A stretch of 64,000 nt of DNA, from NCBI GenBank assembly GCA_002377695.1, contig DFQH01000008.1:1-64000 (forward strand), read 5' to 3'. This stretch comes from Citromicrobium sp. UBA3494 (GTDB lineage Bacteria; Pseudomonadota; Alphaproteobacteria; Sphingomonadales; Sphingomonadaceae). Shown one piece after another: positions 49,936 through 58,008 of this stretch (positions are counted from its first letter, which is position 1; the number at the start of each line of letters is the position of its first letter). A program made the position numbers and the translations under genes. The notes beneath the pieces were generated by a model that searched no databases, had not been told where the DNA came from, and worked only from the letters and a program-made list of their open reading frames with translations.

Positions 49936-51297
49936 ATGGCGAAACCGAAGAAACGCTATGTCTGCCAAGCGTGCGGCGCGGTTTCCCCGCGCTGGCAGGG
50001 GCAGTGCGCCGACTGCGCGGAATGGAACACGCTGGTGGAGGATGCTCCGGCAACCGTGTTCAGCCAGAAGCACGATCTTTCGGGCGGCGGGCGGCGGCTC
50101 GAATTCGTCTCGCTGAGCGATCCGGTGGAGCCGCCCAAGCGCGCTACCACCGGCCTCAAGGAATTCGACCGCGCGCTGGGCGGCGGGCTGGTGCCGGGCG
50201 CCGCAATCCTCATCGGCGGCGATCCGGGCATCGGCAAGTCCACTCTGCTGTTGCAGACGGCCGGCTCCATCGCGCGCAAGGGCGGCGATGTGGTCTATGT
50301 CAGTGGCGAGGAAGCATCGGCGCAGGTGCGCCTGCGCGCCGAGCGGCTCGGCCTGGCGAACGAGCCGGTACGCCTCGCTTCCAGCACCAATGTCCGCGAT
50401 ATTCTGACCACGCTTGGCGCGGGCGAGCCACCGGACCTGCTGGTCGTCGATTCGATCCAGACGATGTATTCCGACACGATCGAGGGTGCGCCGGGCACGG
50501 TCAGCCAGGTGCGCGGCTGCGCGTTCGAACTGATCCGATATGCCAAGGAGCGGGGAACCGCGCTGGTGCTGGTCGGCCACGTCACCAAGGACGGCAATAT
50601 CGCCGGGCCGCGCGTGCTGGAACACATGGTCGACGTGGTGATGAGCTTCGAGGGGGAGCGCAGCCACCAGTACCGCATCCTGCGCGCGCTCAAGAACCGT
50701 TTTGGCGCGGTCGACGAGATCGGCGTCTTCGCCATGGCGACCGAGGGGCTGGAGGAGGTGGAGAACCCTTCCATGCTGTTCCTGTCCGGACGCGACGCGC
50801 CGCTGGCGGGCAGTGCGGTGTTCCCGGCGATGGAGGGCACACGGCCCGTGCTGGTCGAGATTCAGGCCCTGATCGTGAAGCTGCAATCGGGCGCCACCCC
50901 GCGCCGTGCGGTGGTCGGATGGGACAATGGCCGCCTGGCCATGCTGCTCGCGGTGCTGGAATCGCGCTGCGGGCTGAATTTCAGCTCTGCGGAGGTCTAT
51001 CTCAACGTGGCCGGCGGGTATCGACTGGCGGACCCTGCGGCGGACCTTGCCGTGGCCGCGGCGCTGGTTTCCGCGCTGGCGGACAGGCCGCTGCCCGACC
51101 GGTCCGTATGGTTCGGCGAGGTGTCCCTGGCGGGAGAGATCCGTCCCGTCGCCCACTCGGGCCTGCGGCTGCGCGAGGCCGCGAAGCTGGGCTTCGAAAG
51201 CGCGCACGGCCCCTTGCGCGAAGAAAAGGCTTCACTGGACATTCAATTCGGGGGATTTAGGCAGCTCGGCCAACTTGTCGATCGCGTGATGCGATAA
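49936..51297 (+). CDS. radA: DNA repair protein RadA
   Basis: A RecA-related ATPase that aids branch migration and processing of recombination intermediates. It has 453 residues. The zinc finger has Cys10, 13, 24 and 27 (CQACGAVSPRWQGQCADC). Walker A is GGDPGIGKST with Lys101. The RadA-specific KNRFG motif is in RALKNRFGAVDEIG near residue 255. The C-terminal Lon-like P domain follows (GLNFSSAEVYLNVAGGYRL). The ATG at 49936 gives MAKPKKRYVC. cvpA follows after 24 bases, an arrangement seen in other alphaproteobacteria. Confidence 0.97.
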   Translation: MAKPKKRYVCQACGAVSPRWQGQCADCAEWNTLVEDAPATVFSQKHDLSGGGRRLEFVSLSDPVEPPKRATTGLKEFDRALGGGLVPGAAILIGGDPGIGKSTLLLQTAGSIARKGGDVVYVSGEEASAQVRLRAERLGLANEPVRLASSTNVRDILTTLGAGEPPDLLVVDSIQTMYSDTIEGAPGTVSQVRGCAFELIRYAKERGTALVLVGHVTKDGNIAGPRVLEHMVDVVMSFEGERSHQYRILRALKNRFGAVDEIGVFAMATEGLEEVENPSMLFLSGRDAPLAGSAVFPAMEGTRPVLVEIQALIVKLQSGATPRRAVVGWDNGRLAMLLAVLESRCGLNFSSAEVYLNVAGGYRLADPAADLAVAAALVSALADRPLPDRSVWFGEVSLAGEIRPVAHSGLRLREAAKLGFESAHGPLREEKASLDIQFGGFRQLGQLVDRVMR

Positions 51298-51321
51298 CAA
51301 AAGCGTGGTAAACGGAAGGCA

Positions 51322-51879
51322 ATGACCGGGTTCGACATTATCGTGCTGCTGATCGTGGCGATCGCCGCTGTCGGCGGTTTCATGCGCGGCTTCGTGCAGG
51401 AAATCCTCTCGCTCGCGGCATGGGTGCTGGCGATCCTTGCCATTCAGCAGCTGCATACACCGCTGCAGCAATTCATCGAGCCGCGCTTCGGCACGCCCAC
51501 AACATCGGCCATCCTCGCCTTCGCGCTGCTGCTGCTGATCCCGTACGGCGCAATGCGGCTGATCGCATCGCTGATCGGAACGAAGGCACGCGATTCGCTG
51601 CTCGGCCCGCTCGACCGGGTGCTGGGCTTCGGCTTCGGGGCGATCAAGGGCGCGATCATCGTGGTGATCGGCTTTTCCCTGCTGGTACTCGGCTACGATA
51701 AGGTGTGGGGGTACGAGGGTCGCCCGAGCTGGATTCAGAACGCGCGCACCTACCCGTCCATCAATGCAGGGAGCGAACAGCTGGTCGGCTATATCCGCGA
51801 CAGTCGGAGAGCGCTGAGAGCCGGGGATGATGATGGTGCCGAAGACGGGGCCGTCACCGGCGAATCGGCATCCGAGTAA
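51322..51879 (+). CDS. CvpA family membrane protein
   Basis: A 185-residue protein with four hydrophobic segments and a charged, mostly acidic C-terminal tail. The start MTGFDIIVLLIVAIAAVGGFMRGFVQEILSLAAWVLA (in pieces) is the CvpA signature with the conserved G-x-x-RG turn. CvpA proteins affect colicin V production, biofilm or envelope homeostasis; the exact activity is unknown. The ATG at 51322 gives a typical start. It is downstream of radA and eight bases upstream of the IscU-like gene. Confidence 0.9.
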   Translation: MTGFDIIVLLIVAIAAVGGFMRGFVQEILSLAAWVLAILAIQQLHTPLQQFIEPRFGTPTTSAILAFALLLLIPYGAMRLIASLIGTKARDSLLGPLDRVLGFGFGAIKGAIIVVIGFSLLVLGYDKVWGYEGRPSWIQNARTYPSINAGSEQLVGYIRDSRRALRAGDDDGAEDGAVTGESASE

Positions 51880-51887
51880 GCGCCCGC

Positions 51888-52319
51888 GTGAGCAAGCTTT
51901 ACACCCCCCAAATTCTCGCGCTTGCAGTCGAGCTGGCGGATTACCCGCGCCTGCCGTCGCCGCAGATCAGTGCGGAGGCGCGCTCCGCCACCTGTGGCAG
52001 CACACTCACGCTGGACCTGTCGCTGGATCCGGCGGACCGGGTGGACGCGCTGGGTCTTGCGCTGTCCGCCTGTGCCATCGGCCAGGCATCCGCAGCGGTG
52101 TTCGCGCGCGAGGCGCGGGGCCGCGGCGCGGAGGAAATGCTCGCCGCTCTCGGAGAAATAGAGACCTGGCTGGGTGAGGAAGGCGAGGGCGCGCAGCCAC
52201 GCTGGCCGGGTATCGCGGTGCTGGCGCCTGCGCGGGCCTATCCCGCGCGCCACGGCGCGATCCTCATGCCCTGGAAGGCCGCGGTGGACGCGCTTTGCAA
52301 GGCGCCGGACGCGCGCTAA
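51888..52319 (+). CDS. Iron-sulfur cluster scaffold-like protein (IscU/NifU N-terminal type)
   Basis: A 143-residue protein with the pattern of IscU-type scaffolds. Three cysteines are placed as in the family: Cys36 (ATCGSTLTLDL), Cys62 (LSACAIGQASAAVFA) and Cys137 (ALCKAPDAR). The glycine and hydrophobic pattern between them fits the fold. The GTG start at 51888 follows cvpA after eight bases. No other isc or suf gene is near, so it may be a divergent paralogue. Cluster binding is inferred from the cysteines. Confidence 0.78.
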   Translation: MSKLYTPQILALAVELADYPRLPSPQISAEARSATCGSTLTLDLSLDPADRVDALGLALSACAIGQASAAVFAREARGRGAEEMLAALGEIETWLGEEGEGAQPRWPGIAVLAPARAYPARHGAILMPWKAAVDALCKAPDAR

Positions 52320-52321
52320 AA

Positions 52322-52342
52322 CCCTCCGCAAAAAACGGAGGG
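52322..52342 (+). promoter_or_regulatory. Hairpin hiding the ribosome site of the MHS transporter gene
   Basis: CCCTCCG (52322-52328) is perfectly complementary to CGGAGGG (52336-52342) with loop CAAAAAA. The second arm is the Shine-Dalgarno itself, four bases before the ATG at 52346. The preceding stop codon ends at 52319, so a ribosome finishing the IscU-like gene would reach and could melt it, giving coupled translation. On the minus strand the same hairpin is followed by TTTTAG, but no minus-strand gene needs a terminator here. Confidence 0.62.
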
Positions 52343-52345
52343 GAC

Positions 52346-53989
52346 ATGTCCGATACCAGCGCTGCCGCGGCGGGTGCCACTACGCGTGAGCCGACCGATA
52401 AGGAAATCCGTCTCGTTATCGCGGCGAGTTCCGCCGGCACCATCTTCGAATGGTACGATTTCTTCATCTACGGCACGCTTGCCGGGTTGATCGGCGCGGC
52501 GTTCTTTCCCGCGGGCAACGAGACTCTGCAAATCCTTCTGGTCTGGGCCGGCTTCGCGGTCGGCTTCGGTTTCCGCCCGCTGGGTGCGATCCTGTTCGGC
52601 TTTCTGGGGGACAGGCTGGGGCGCAAGTATACGTTCCTTGTCACCGTAACCCTGATGGGCATCGCCACCGCTGGCGTCGGGCTGATCCCCAGCGCGGCGA
52701 GCATCGGCATTGCCGCGCCGATCATCGTCATCTCCCTGCGCATCCTGCAGGGGCTGGCGCTGGGCGGTGAATACGGCGGCGCGGCAATCTACGTGGCCGA
52801 ACATGCGCCGCCGGAAAAGCGCGGCTTCTACACCAGCTTCATCCAGGCGAGCGTGGTCGGCGGCTTCGCGCTGTCGATCGCGGTGGTGATCGCCTGCCGC
52901 GCGCTGATCCCGGCGGAGGAATTTGCAGCGTGGGGCTGGCGCATCCCGTTTTTGCTGTCGATCATCCTGCTGGGGATTTCGCTGTGGATGCGCCTGCGCC
53001 TGTCCGAAAGCCCGGTCTTCAAGGCGATGAAGGCAGAGGGGAAGACAAGCGGCAATCCCTTCATTGAAAGCTTTACCTATCCGGGAAACAGGAAGCGCAT
53101 ATTCGTCGCGCTGTTCGGCATAACGGGCGTCCTCACCACCATCTGGTACACTGCCTTCTTCAGCGGCCTGTCTTTCCTGCGCGGCCCCATGCGTGTCGAA
53201 GAAAGCCTGGTCGAGTGGATGCTGCTGGCCGCAGGTGTGATCTCGATGAGCTTCTACATCCTGATCGGTCGCTGGTCCGACAGGATCGGACGCAAGCTGC
53301 CGATCATCCTTGGTGCCGGGCTTTCGCTGATCCTTCTGTTTCCGGTATTCTGGGGCATGGGCGCGCTTGCCAACCCGGGCCTGGCGGCGGCAGCGGAACG
53401 TACCCCCGTGCTCGTCACGGGGCAGGACTGCACGCCCGATCCCTTTGCCGAACTGTTCGGGCGCGAGCAGAGCGAGTGTGGCAAAGTGCTCGACGTGCTG
53501 ACCTCCAGCGGCGTGCGCTACGATCTGCAGGAAGGCGATACCCTCGCGGTGAGCGTTGGCGGCGAGCGAATTGCGCTGGCCGATGGCTGGTTCGGTGACG
53601 ATGCAGGGCTGCGCGAGGGCGTGCGCGGCGCGTTGACGCAGCGCGGCTTCGACTTCGGCACGCAGGTTCCGCCGCTGGCGAACATCCTCGGCATTGTTGG
53701 CCTGCTGCTCGTGATGGGCGTGCTTTCCGCGCTGACCTACGGATCGGTCGCGGCGCTGCTGGCGGAAATGTTTCCCCCGCAGATCCGCTATTCCTCGATG
53801 TCGATTCCCTATCATATCGGCGCAGGCTACCTCGGGGGGTTCCTGCCGCTGATCGCGGGGATCATCGTGGCGCGCAGTGGCGATATCTACGCTGGGCTGT
53901 GGTATACGTGGATCGTGGTCGCTTTTGGCATCCTTGTCGCATGGTGGGGCTTGCCCGGAGGGCCGCCGCGTGATTTCGAGGATCGGTGA
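52346..53989 (+). CDS. MFS transporter, metabolite:H+ symporter (MHS) type
   Basis: A 547-residue transporter. The start MSDTSAAAAG is cytoplasmic. The first helix region has the MHS signature SSAGTIFEWYDFFIYGTLAG and the loop GFLGDRLGRKYTFL after helix 2. Relatives carry dicarboxylates, proline/betaine or similar organic acids with protons. The usual length is about 430-450; here about 90-100 extra residues (about 363-455, with two cysteines) lie between two helices of the C-terminal half, probably outside the membrane. The stop overlaps the alr GTG (GTGA). Confidence 0.88.
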   Translation: MSDTSAAAAGATTREPTDKEIRLVIAASSAGTIFEWYDFFIYGTLAGLIGAAFFPAGNETLQILLVWAGFAVGFGFRPLGAILFGFLGDRLGRKYTFLVTVTLMGIATAGVGLIPSAASIGIAAPIIVISLRILQGLALGGEYGGAAIYVAEHAPPEKRGFYTSFIQASVVGGFALSIAVVIACRALIPAEEFAAWGWRIPFLLSIILLGISLWMRLRLSESPVFKAMKAEGKTSGNPFIESFTYPGNRKRIFVALFGITGVLTTIWYTAFFSGLSFLRGPMRVEESLVEWMLLAAGVISMSFYILIGRWSDRIGRKLPIILGAGLSLILLFPVFWGMGALANPGLAAAAERTPVLVTGQDCTPDPFAELFGREQSECGKVLDVLTSSGVRYDLQEGDTLAVSVGGERIALADGWFGDDAGLREGVRGALTQRGFDFGTQVPPLANILGIVGLLLVMGVLSALTYGSVAALLAEMFPPQIRYSSMSIPYHIGAGYLGGFLPLIAGIIVARSGDIYAGLWYTWIVVAFGILVAWWGLPGGPPRDFEDR

Positions 53990-55092
53990 ACACGCTCCCC
54001 GATCCTCCCCCGCCGACTCTGCGCCTTGCCATCGATACAGACGCGCTTGCCGCGAACTGGCGGGCGCTGAACGACCTTTCCTCACCGGCCCGCGCGGGCG
54101 CTGCGGTGAAGGCCGATTGCTACGGCCTGGGCGCGGATATCTGCGTGCCCGTGCTGCGCGATGCTGGCTGCCGCGATTTCTTCGTAGCGCACTGGAGCGA
54201 GGTTGCGCCCGCGCTCAGGCACATCGCACCGGGCCGGCTTTCCGTCCTGCATGGTCCGGTGAACGCGGCCGAAGCCGATTATGCAAGGGCGCTTGGCGTC
54301 CGTCCGGTCATCAATTCGCTCCACCAGGCGCGCGTCTGGGCCGAAGGCGGCGGCGGGCCATGCGACCTGATGGTCGACACCGGGATCAACCGGCTAGGGG
54401 TCGCGCCATCGCAGCTGGGCGAGGACGATATCCGCGCGCTGGACGTGCACGTGCTGCTCTCGCACCTTTCCTCGGCCGACGAGGATGCGCCTGCGAACGC
54501 GCAGCAACTGGCGATATTCGAAGAAGCCAAGAGACGCATCGCACACCGCGAGACAAGCCTTTCCAACAGCGCGGGCATCGCGCTGGGCTCCGCCTACCAC
54601 TGCGATCTGACGCGGCCCGGCATCGCGCTTTACGGCGGCGTTCCCTCGCCCGCTCTGGCGGAGCATATCCGGCAGGTCGCATATCTGCAGGCATCGATCA
54701 TCCACATTGCCGAAATCGGGGCGGGAGATACGGTCGGCTACAATCGCGAATTTACCGCCTCGGGCCACATGCGCGTGGGCACCGTCTCGCTCGGCTACGC
54801 CGACGGGTTCCTGCGCAGCTGGGGAGGGGGCTTCCTGCTGCATGATGGCAGGAGGCTGCGCCTACTCGGCAAGGTTTCGATGGATATGGTGGTGGTCGAC
54901 CTGACGGATGCACCGCGGATCGGCATCGGGGACTGGCTCGACGTGCCCTACCACCTGCCGGATGCAGCGCGGCACACCGGCCTTTCGCAGTACGAATTGC
55001 TGACCCTCCTCGGCCATCGGTTCGGACGTAGCGTCAAGGCGGATTGCCTTGCCAATGCTGCGGATGCTAAGCCCAATGCTGCGCAGCATTAA
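53986..55092 (+). CDS. alr: Alanine racemase
   Basis: A PLP enzyme that interconverts L- and D-alanine for peptidoglycan. It has 368 residues. Lys42 in AVKADCYGLGA binds PLP and Tyr252 in DTVGYNREFTASG is the second catalytic base. SLGYADGFLRSW and KVSMDMVVVDLTD are standard C-terminal blocks. The GTG start at 53986 lies in the stop of the MHS transporter gene, so the two are coupled. A 16-bp palindrome (AATGCTGCGCAGCATT, 55075-55090) runs to the first base of its stop codon. Confidence 0.94.
   Translation: MNTLPDPPPPTLRLAIDTDALAANWRALNDLSSPARAGAAVKADCYGLGADICVPVLRDAGCRDFFVAHWSEVAPALRHIAPGRLSVLHGPVNAAEADYARALGVRPVINSLHQARVWAEGGGGPCDLMVDTGINRLGVAPSQLGEDDIRALDVHVLLSHLSSADEDAPANAQQLAIFEEAKRRIAHRETSLSNSAGIALGSAYHCDLTRPGIALYGGVPSPALAEHIRQVAYLQASIIHIAEIGAGDTVGYNREFTASGHMRVGTVSLGYADGFLRSWGGGFLLHDGRRLRLLGKVSMDMVVVDLTDAPRIGIGDWLDVPYHLPDAARHTGLSQYELLTLLGHRFGRSVKADCLANAADAKPNAAQH
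55075..55090. repeat. 16-bp perfect palindrome at the end of alr
   Basis: AATGCTGCGCAGCATT is fully self-complementary. A partial direct copy (CCAATGCTGCGGATGCT) lies 22 bases upstream. It overlaps the last alr codons and sits 22 bases before the phaR ATG, so it could be a regulatory site for phaR or a transcript hairpin. Confidence 0.55.
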
Positions 55093-55111
55093 TCCGGAGC
55101 CGCACACCCCC

Positions 55112-55693
55112 ATGGCCAACAAGAAGCATGTCGAAGGCGACCCGATCGTCATCAAGAAATACGCCAACCGGCGCCTCTACAACACGCATTCCTCCAGCTA
55201 CATCACGCTCGACGATCTGGCGCAGATGACGCGCGAGGGCGTGGATTTCACCGTGGTCGACGCGAAGAGCGGGGACGACATCACGCACGCGATCCTGACG
55301 CAGATCATCGTCGAGGAAGAGACCAACGGCGAACAGATGCTGCCGGTCAGCTTCCTGCGCGATCTGATCTCGATGTACGGCAATTCGATGCAGGCGATGA
55401 TGCCCAGCTACCTCGAAGCGAGCATGGCCAATTTCCGCGCGAACCAGACGAAGATCGCCGAGGCTTGGCAGAGCGGTATGGCGGGCAATCCCCTCGCCAA
55501 GATGGCGGAGACCAACCTCGCCATGATGCGCGCGGCGACCAATGCGTTTACAGGACAGGGCGCCGCCGATCGCCAAGCCGGAAAGTCCGCAGCGCGTGCG
55601 GAAAGCACGGCGGACGAAACCGCGCAGGAGCTTGCCTCCATGCGCGAACAGATGGCCGCGATGCAGAAAAAGCTCGACGAGCTGGGCAAGTAG
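55112..55693 (+). CDS. phaR: Polyhydroxyalkanoate synthesis repressor PhaR
   Basis: A regulator that binds PHA granules and represses phasin and PHA genes when free. It has 193 residues from the ATG at 55112. The N-terminal PHB/PHA DNA-binding domain is IVIKKYANRRLYNT followed by SSYITLDDLAQM and the VVDAKSGDDITHAILTQII segment. The C-terminal part is helical, with a coiled coil at the end (QELASMREQMAAMQKKLDEL). It follows alr by 19 bases. No PHA synthase gene is in the window. Confidence 0.93.
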   Translation: MANKKHVEGDPIVIKKYANRRLYNTHSSSYITLDDLAQMTREGVDFTVVDAKSGDDITHAILTQIIVEEETNGEQMLPVSFLRDLISMYGNSMQAMMPSYLEASMANFRANQTKIAEAWQSGMAGNPLAKMAETNLAMMRAATNAFTGQGAADRQAGKSAARAESTADETAQELASMREQMAAMQKKLDELGK

Positions 55694-55741
55694 CCGCCGC
55701 CGGCTTCGGTTCTGGCAAACCAGGTCCAGACCGCTGCGCCA

Positions 55742-55770
55742 ACGTCTCTCGACTTCGCTCGGGACGCAAG
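55742..55770. repeat. Short dispersed repeat (TCTCGACTTCGCTCGGGAC type)
   Basis: The gap between phaR and proS contains GTCTCTCGACTTCGCTCGGG, an imperfect palindrome with a CTTCG centre. The same kind of element is common between genes in sphingomonads and related bacteria, as I recall. It lies 35 bases before the proS start. No second copy is in this window. Confidence 0.6.
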
Positions 55771-55804
55771 GCTAATGGCGGCGCAAATCCATCCTCGAAA
55801 GTGA

Positions 55805-57355
55805 ATGCCAGTGCCCAACATCCGCCACGCCCTTTCCGTCAAACGCGAAGACGATTTCGCCGCCTGGTACCAAGCAGCCATTGCCGAAGGGCAGATGGCC
55901 GAGGAGTCCGGCGTGCGCGGGTGCATGGTCATCAAGCCGTGGGGCTATGGCATCTGGGAACGCATCCAGCGCCTGCTCGACGACCGGATCAAGGCGACCG
56001 GCCATGACAATGCCTATTTCCCGCTGTTCATCCCGCTCTCCAATTTCGAGCGTGAGGCGGATCACGTCGAAGGCTTCGCCAAGGAAATGGCGGTCGTCAC
56101 CCACCACCGCCTGATCGCGGACGGGAAGGGCGGGCTGATCCCCGATCCGGAGGCCAAGCTGGAAGAGCCGCTGGTGGTGCGCCCCACGTCCGAGACCATC
56201 ATCGGCGATGCGATGGCGCGCTGGGTGCAGAGCTGGCGCGACCTGCCGCTGAAGCTCAACCAGTGGGCCAACGTCGTCCGCTGGGAAATGCGCACCCGCA
56301 TGTTCCTGCGCACCAGCGAATTCCTCTGGCAGGAAGGCCACACCGCGCACGCCACCGCCGAGGAGGCTAAGGCCCACACGCTGACCATGCTCGAAGTCTA
56401 TCGCGCGATGGCCGAGGAAGATCTCGCGCTGCCGGTGATCGCGGGCGAGAAGCCCGAGCACGAGCGTTTCCCCGGCGCGGTCGAGACATGGTCGATCGAG
56501 GCGATGATGCAGGACGGCAAGGCGCTGCAGGCGGGCACCAGCCACTATCTCGGCACCAATTTCGCGAAAGCCTCGGGCATCAAGTACCAGGCGCAGGAAG
56601 GCGGCGAGCAGTTCGCACACACCACCAGCTGGGGTGTTTCGACGCGACTGATCGGCGGCGTCATCATGGCGCATGGCGACGACGACGGGCTGCGCGTGCC
56701 GCCCCGCATCGCCCCGTGGCAGGTCGTGATCCTGCCGATGCTGCGCGGAAACGACGACGATGCTGCGCTGGTCGACTATTGCGAGGGCCTGCGCGCCACG
56801 CTCGCTGGGCAGAATGCGCTGGGCGAGCCGGTCCGCGTGCTGCTCGACACCAAGCCCGGCAAGCCTGCCGCCAAGCGGTGGGACTGGGTGCGCAAGGGCG
56901 CGCCGGTCATCATCGAGGTCGGCGGACGCGATATGGAGAATGGCGTCGTCACCATGATCCGCCGCGACGATCTGTGGGACATGGAAACAGGCAAGCTCAA
57001 GTCGCAGGCCCCCACGCGCGAAGTCGCAGGGCAGACTATTCCCGGGGTTCTCGGCGACATCCAGCAGGCGCTGTTTGCGCAGGCCGCCGAACGCCGCGAT
57101 GCCAATATCGCGCGCGGGATCGAGAGCTGGGATGGCGTGGTCGAATTCTTCGCCAGCAACGGCAAGTACCCCGGCTGGGTCGAGGTGCAGTGGGCCAAGC
57201 CGACCGGCGACGCGCTGGAGCAGGTGGTCGAGAAGCTGAAGGCCGAAAAGCTGACCGTGCGCAACGTGCCGCGCGATGCCGTGCCTGCGGACGGCACCTG
57301 CATCTTCACCGGCGAACCCGCGACAGAGCGCGTGTTTGTCGCGCGGGCATACTGA
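55805..57355 (+). CDS. proS: Prolyl-tRNA synthetase (eukaryote/archaeal-like type)
   Basis: A class II synthetase charging tRNA-Pro, 516 residues. Its sequence follows the type without the bacterial editing insertion: EDDFAAWYQAAIAEGQMAE, GCMVIKPWGYGIWERIQ, PLVVRPTSETIIGDAMARW (motif 2 region), EFLWQEGHTAHAT, and WGVSTRLIGGVIMAHGDD (motif 3). The C-terminal anticodon and zinc-like domain ends FVARAY, and a C-terminal Tyr is typical of this type. The ATG at 55805 gives MPVPNIRHAL. It is the only class II Pro enzyme here; the trans-editing partner is not in the window. Confidence 0.95.
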   Translation: MPVPNIRHALSVKREDDFAAWYQAAIAEGQMAEESGVRGCMVIKPWGYGIWERIQRLLDDRIKATGHDNAYFPLFIPLSNFEREADHVEGFAKEMAVVTHHRLIADGKGGLIPDPEAKLEEPLVVRPTSETIIGDAMARWVQSWRDLPLKLNQWANVVRWEMRTRMFLRTSEFLWQEGHTAHATAEEAKAHTLTMLEVYRAMAEEDLALPVIAGEKPEHERFPGAVETWSIEAMMQDGKALQAGTSHYLGTNFAKASGIKYQAQEGGEQFAHTTSWGVSTRLIGGVIMAHGDDDGLRVPPRIAPWQVVILPMLRGNDDDAALVDYCEGLRATLAGQNALGEPVRVLLDTKPGKPAAKRWDWVRKGAPVIIEVGGRDMENGVVTMIRRDDLWDMETGKLKSQAPTREVAGQTIPGVLGDIQQALFAQAAERRDANIARGIESWDGVVEFFASNGKYPGWVEVQWAKPTGDALEQVVEKLKAEKLTVRNVPRDAVPADGTCIFTGEPATERVFVARAY

Positions 57356-57371
57356 ACCGAGGGGAAGTACG

Positions 57372-57917
57372 ATGGGCGAGGCGATCAGGCACGGGTTTGC
57401 GAACCTGACCAATTTTTCAGGCCGTGACAGCCGCACACTGTTCTGGTGGTGGGTCTTGCTTGTCGTCGTCCTAACCTTCGCGCTCAGCTTCATCTCGGGC
57501 ATCTTCTTTGCCGCCGAATCGATGGGAAGAGCATTTCAGGCGGGCGCGGAAGGCGTGGACCAAAGTCAGGTTCAGGCGCAGATGATGCGCAACATGGCCG
57601 ACAGTCTGGGTCCCCAGGCCTGGATCGGCGTGGCGATTTCCGTGATCGGCCTGCTTCTGCTGATCGCATCCTTTGTCCGCCGCTTGCGCGATGCGGGCTT
57701 GCCCATGCTGATCGCGATCGTCCCCGTCGTCACGACAGTGATCGCCGCCTACGTAAACGTCTCTGCTGTCGAAGAGATGCGCGAACTGATGATGAGTGCC
57801 GACACGCAGGCCCTGAACGAAGCGGCCGCATCCAACGCCGGCCTCGGCCTGATCGCCTATGTCGGCTATCTCGTGGTGATCGTGTGCGGCCTGATCCCGA
57901 GCAAGAAGGCGACCTGA
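57372..57917 (+). CDS. DUF805 family inner-membrane protein
   Basis: A 181-residue membrane protein. The start MGEAIRHGFANLTNFSGRDSRTLFWWWVLL has the DUF805 pattern (F-x-GR-x-x-R-x-x-FWWW), followed by about four helices and the RRLRDAGLPMLI turn typical of the family (RRLRDxG). The function is unknown. The ATG at 57372 has GGGGAAG upstream. It follows proS by 16 bases and may share its transcript. Confidence 0.88.
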   Translation: MGEAIRHGFANLTNFSGRDSRTLFWWWVLLVVVLTFALSFISGIFFAAESMGRAFQAGAEGVDQSQVQAQMMRNMADSLGPQAWIGVAISVIGLLLLIASFVRRLRDAGLPMLIAIVPVVTTVIAAYVNVSAVEEMRELMMSADTQALNEAAASNAGLGLIAYVGYLVVIVCGLIPSKKAT

Positions 57918-58008
57918 CGCGTATCGAGGCGCGAAGGGCCCCATCTATCGGGGGGCTGCGCAAACTGTCGGGATAGCCGAGGGCATTCCGTGCGTTTAAA
58001 GCTCCGAC

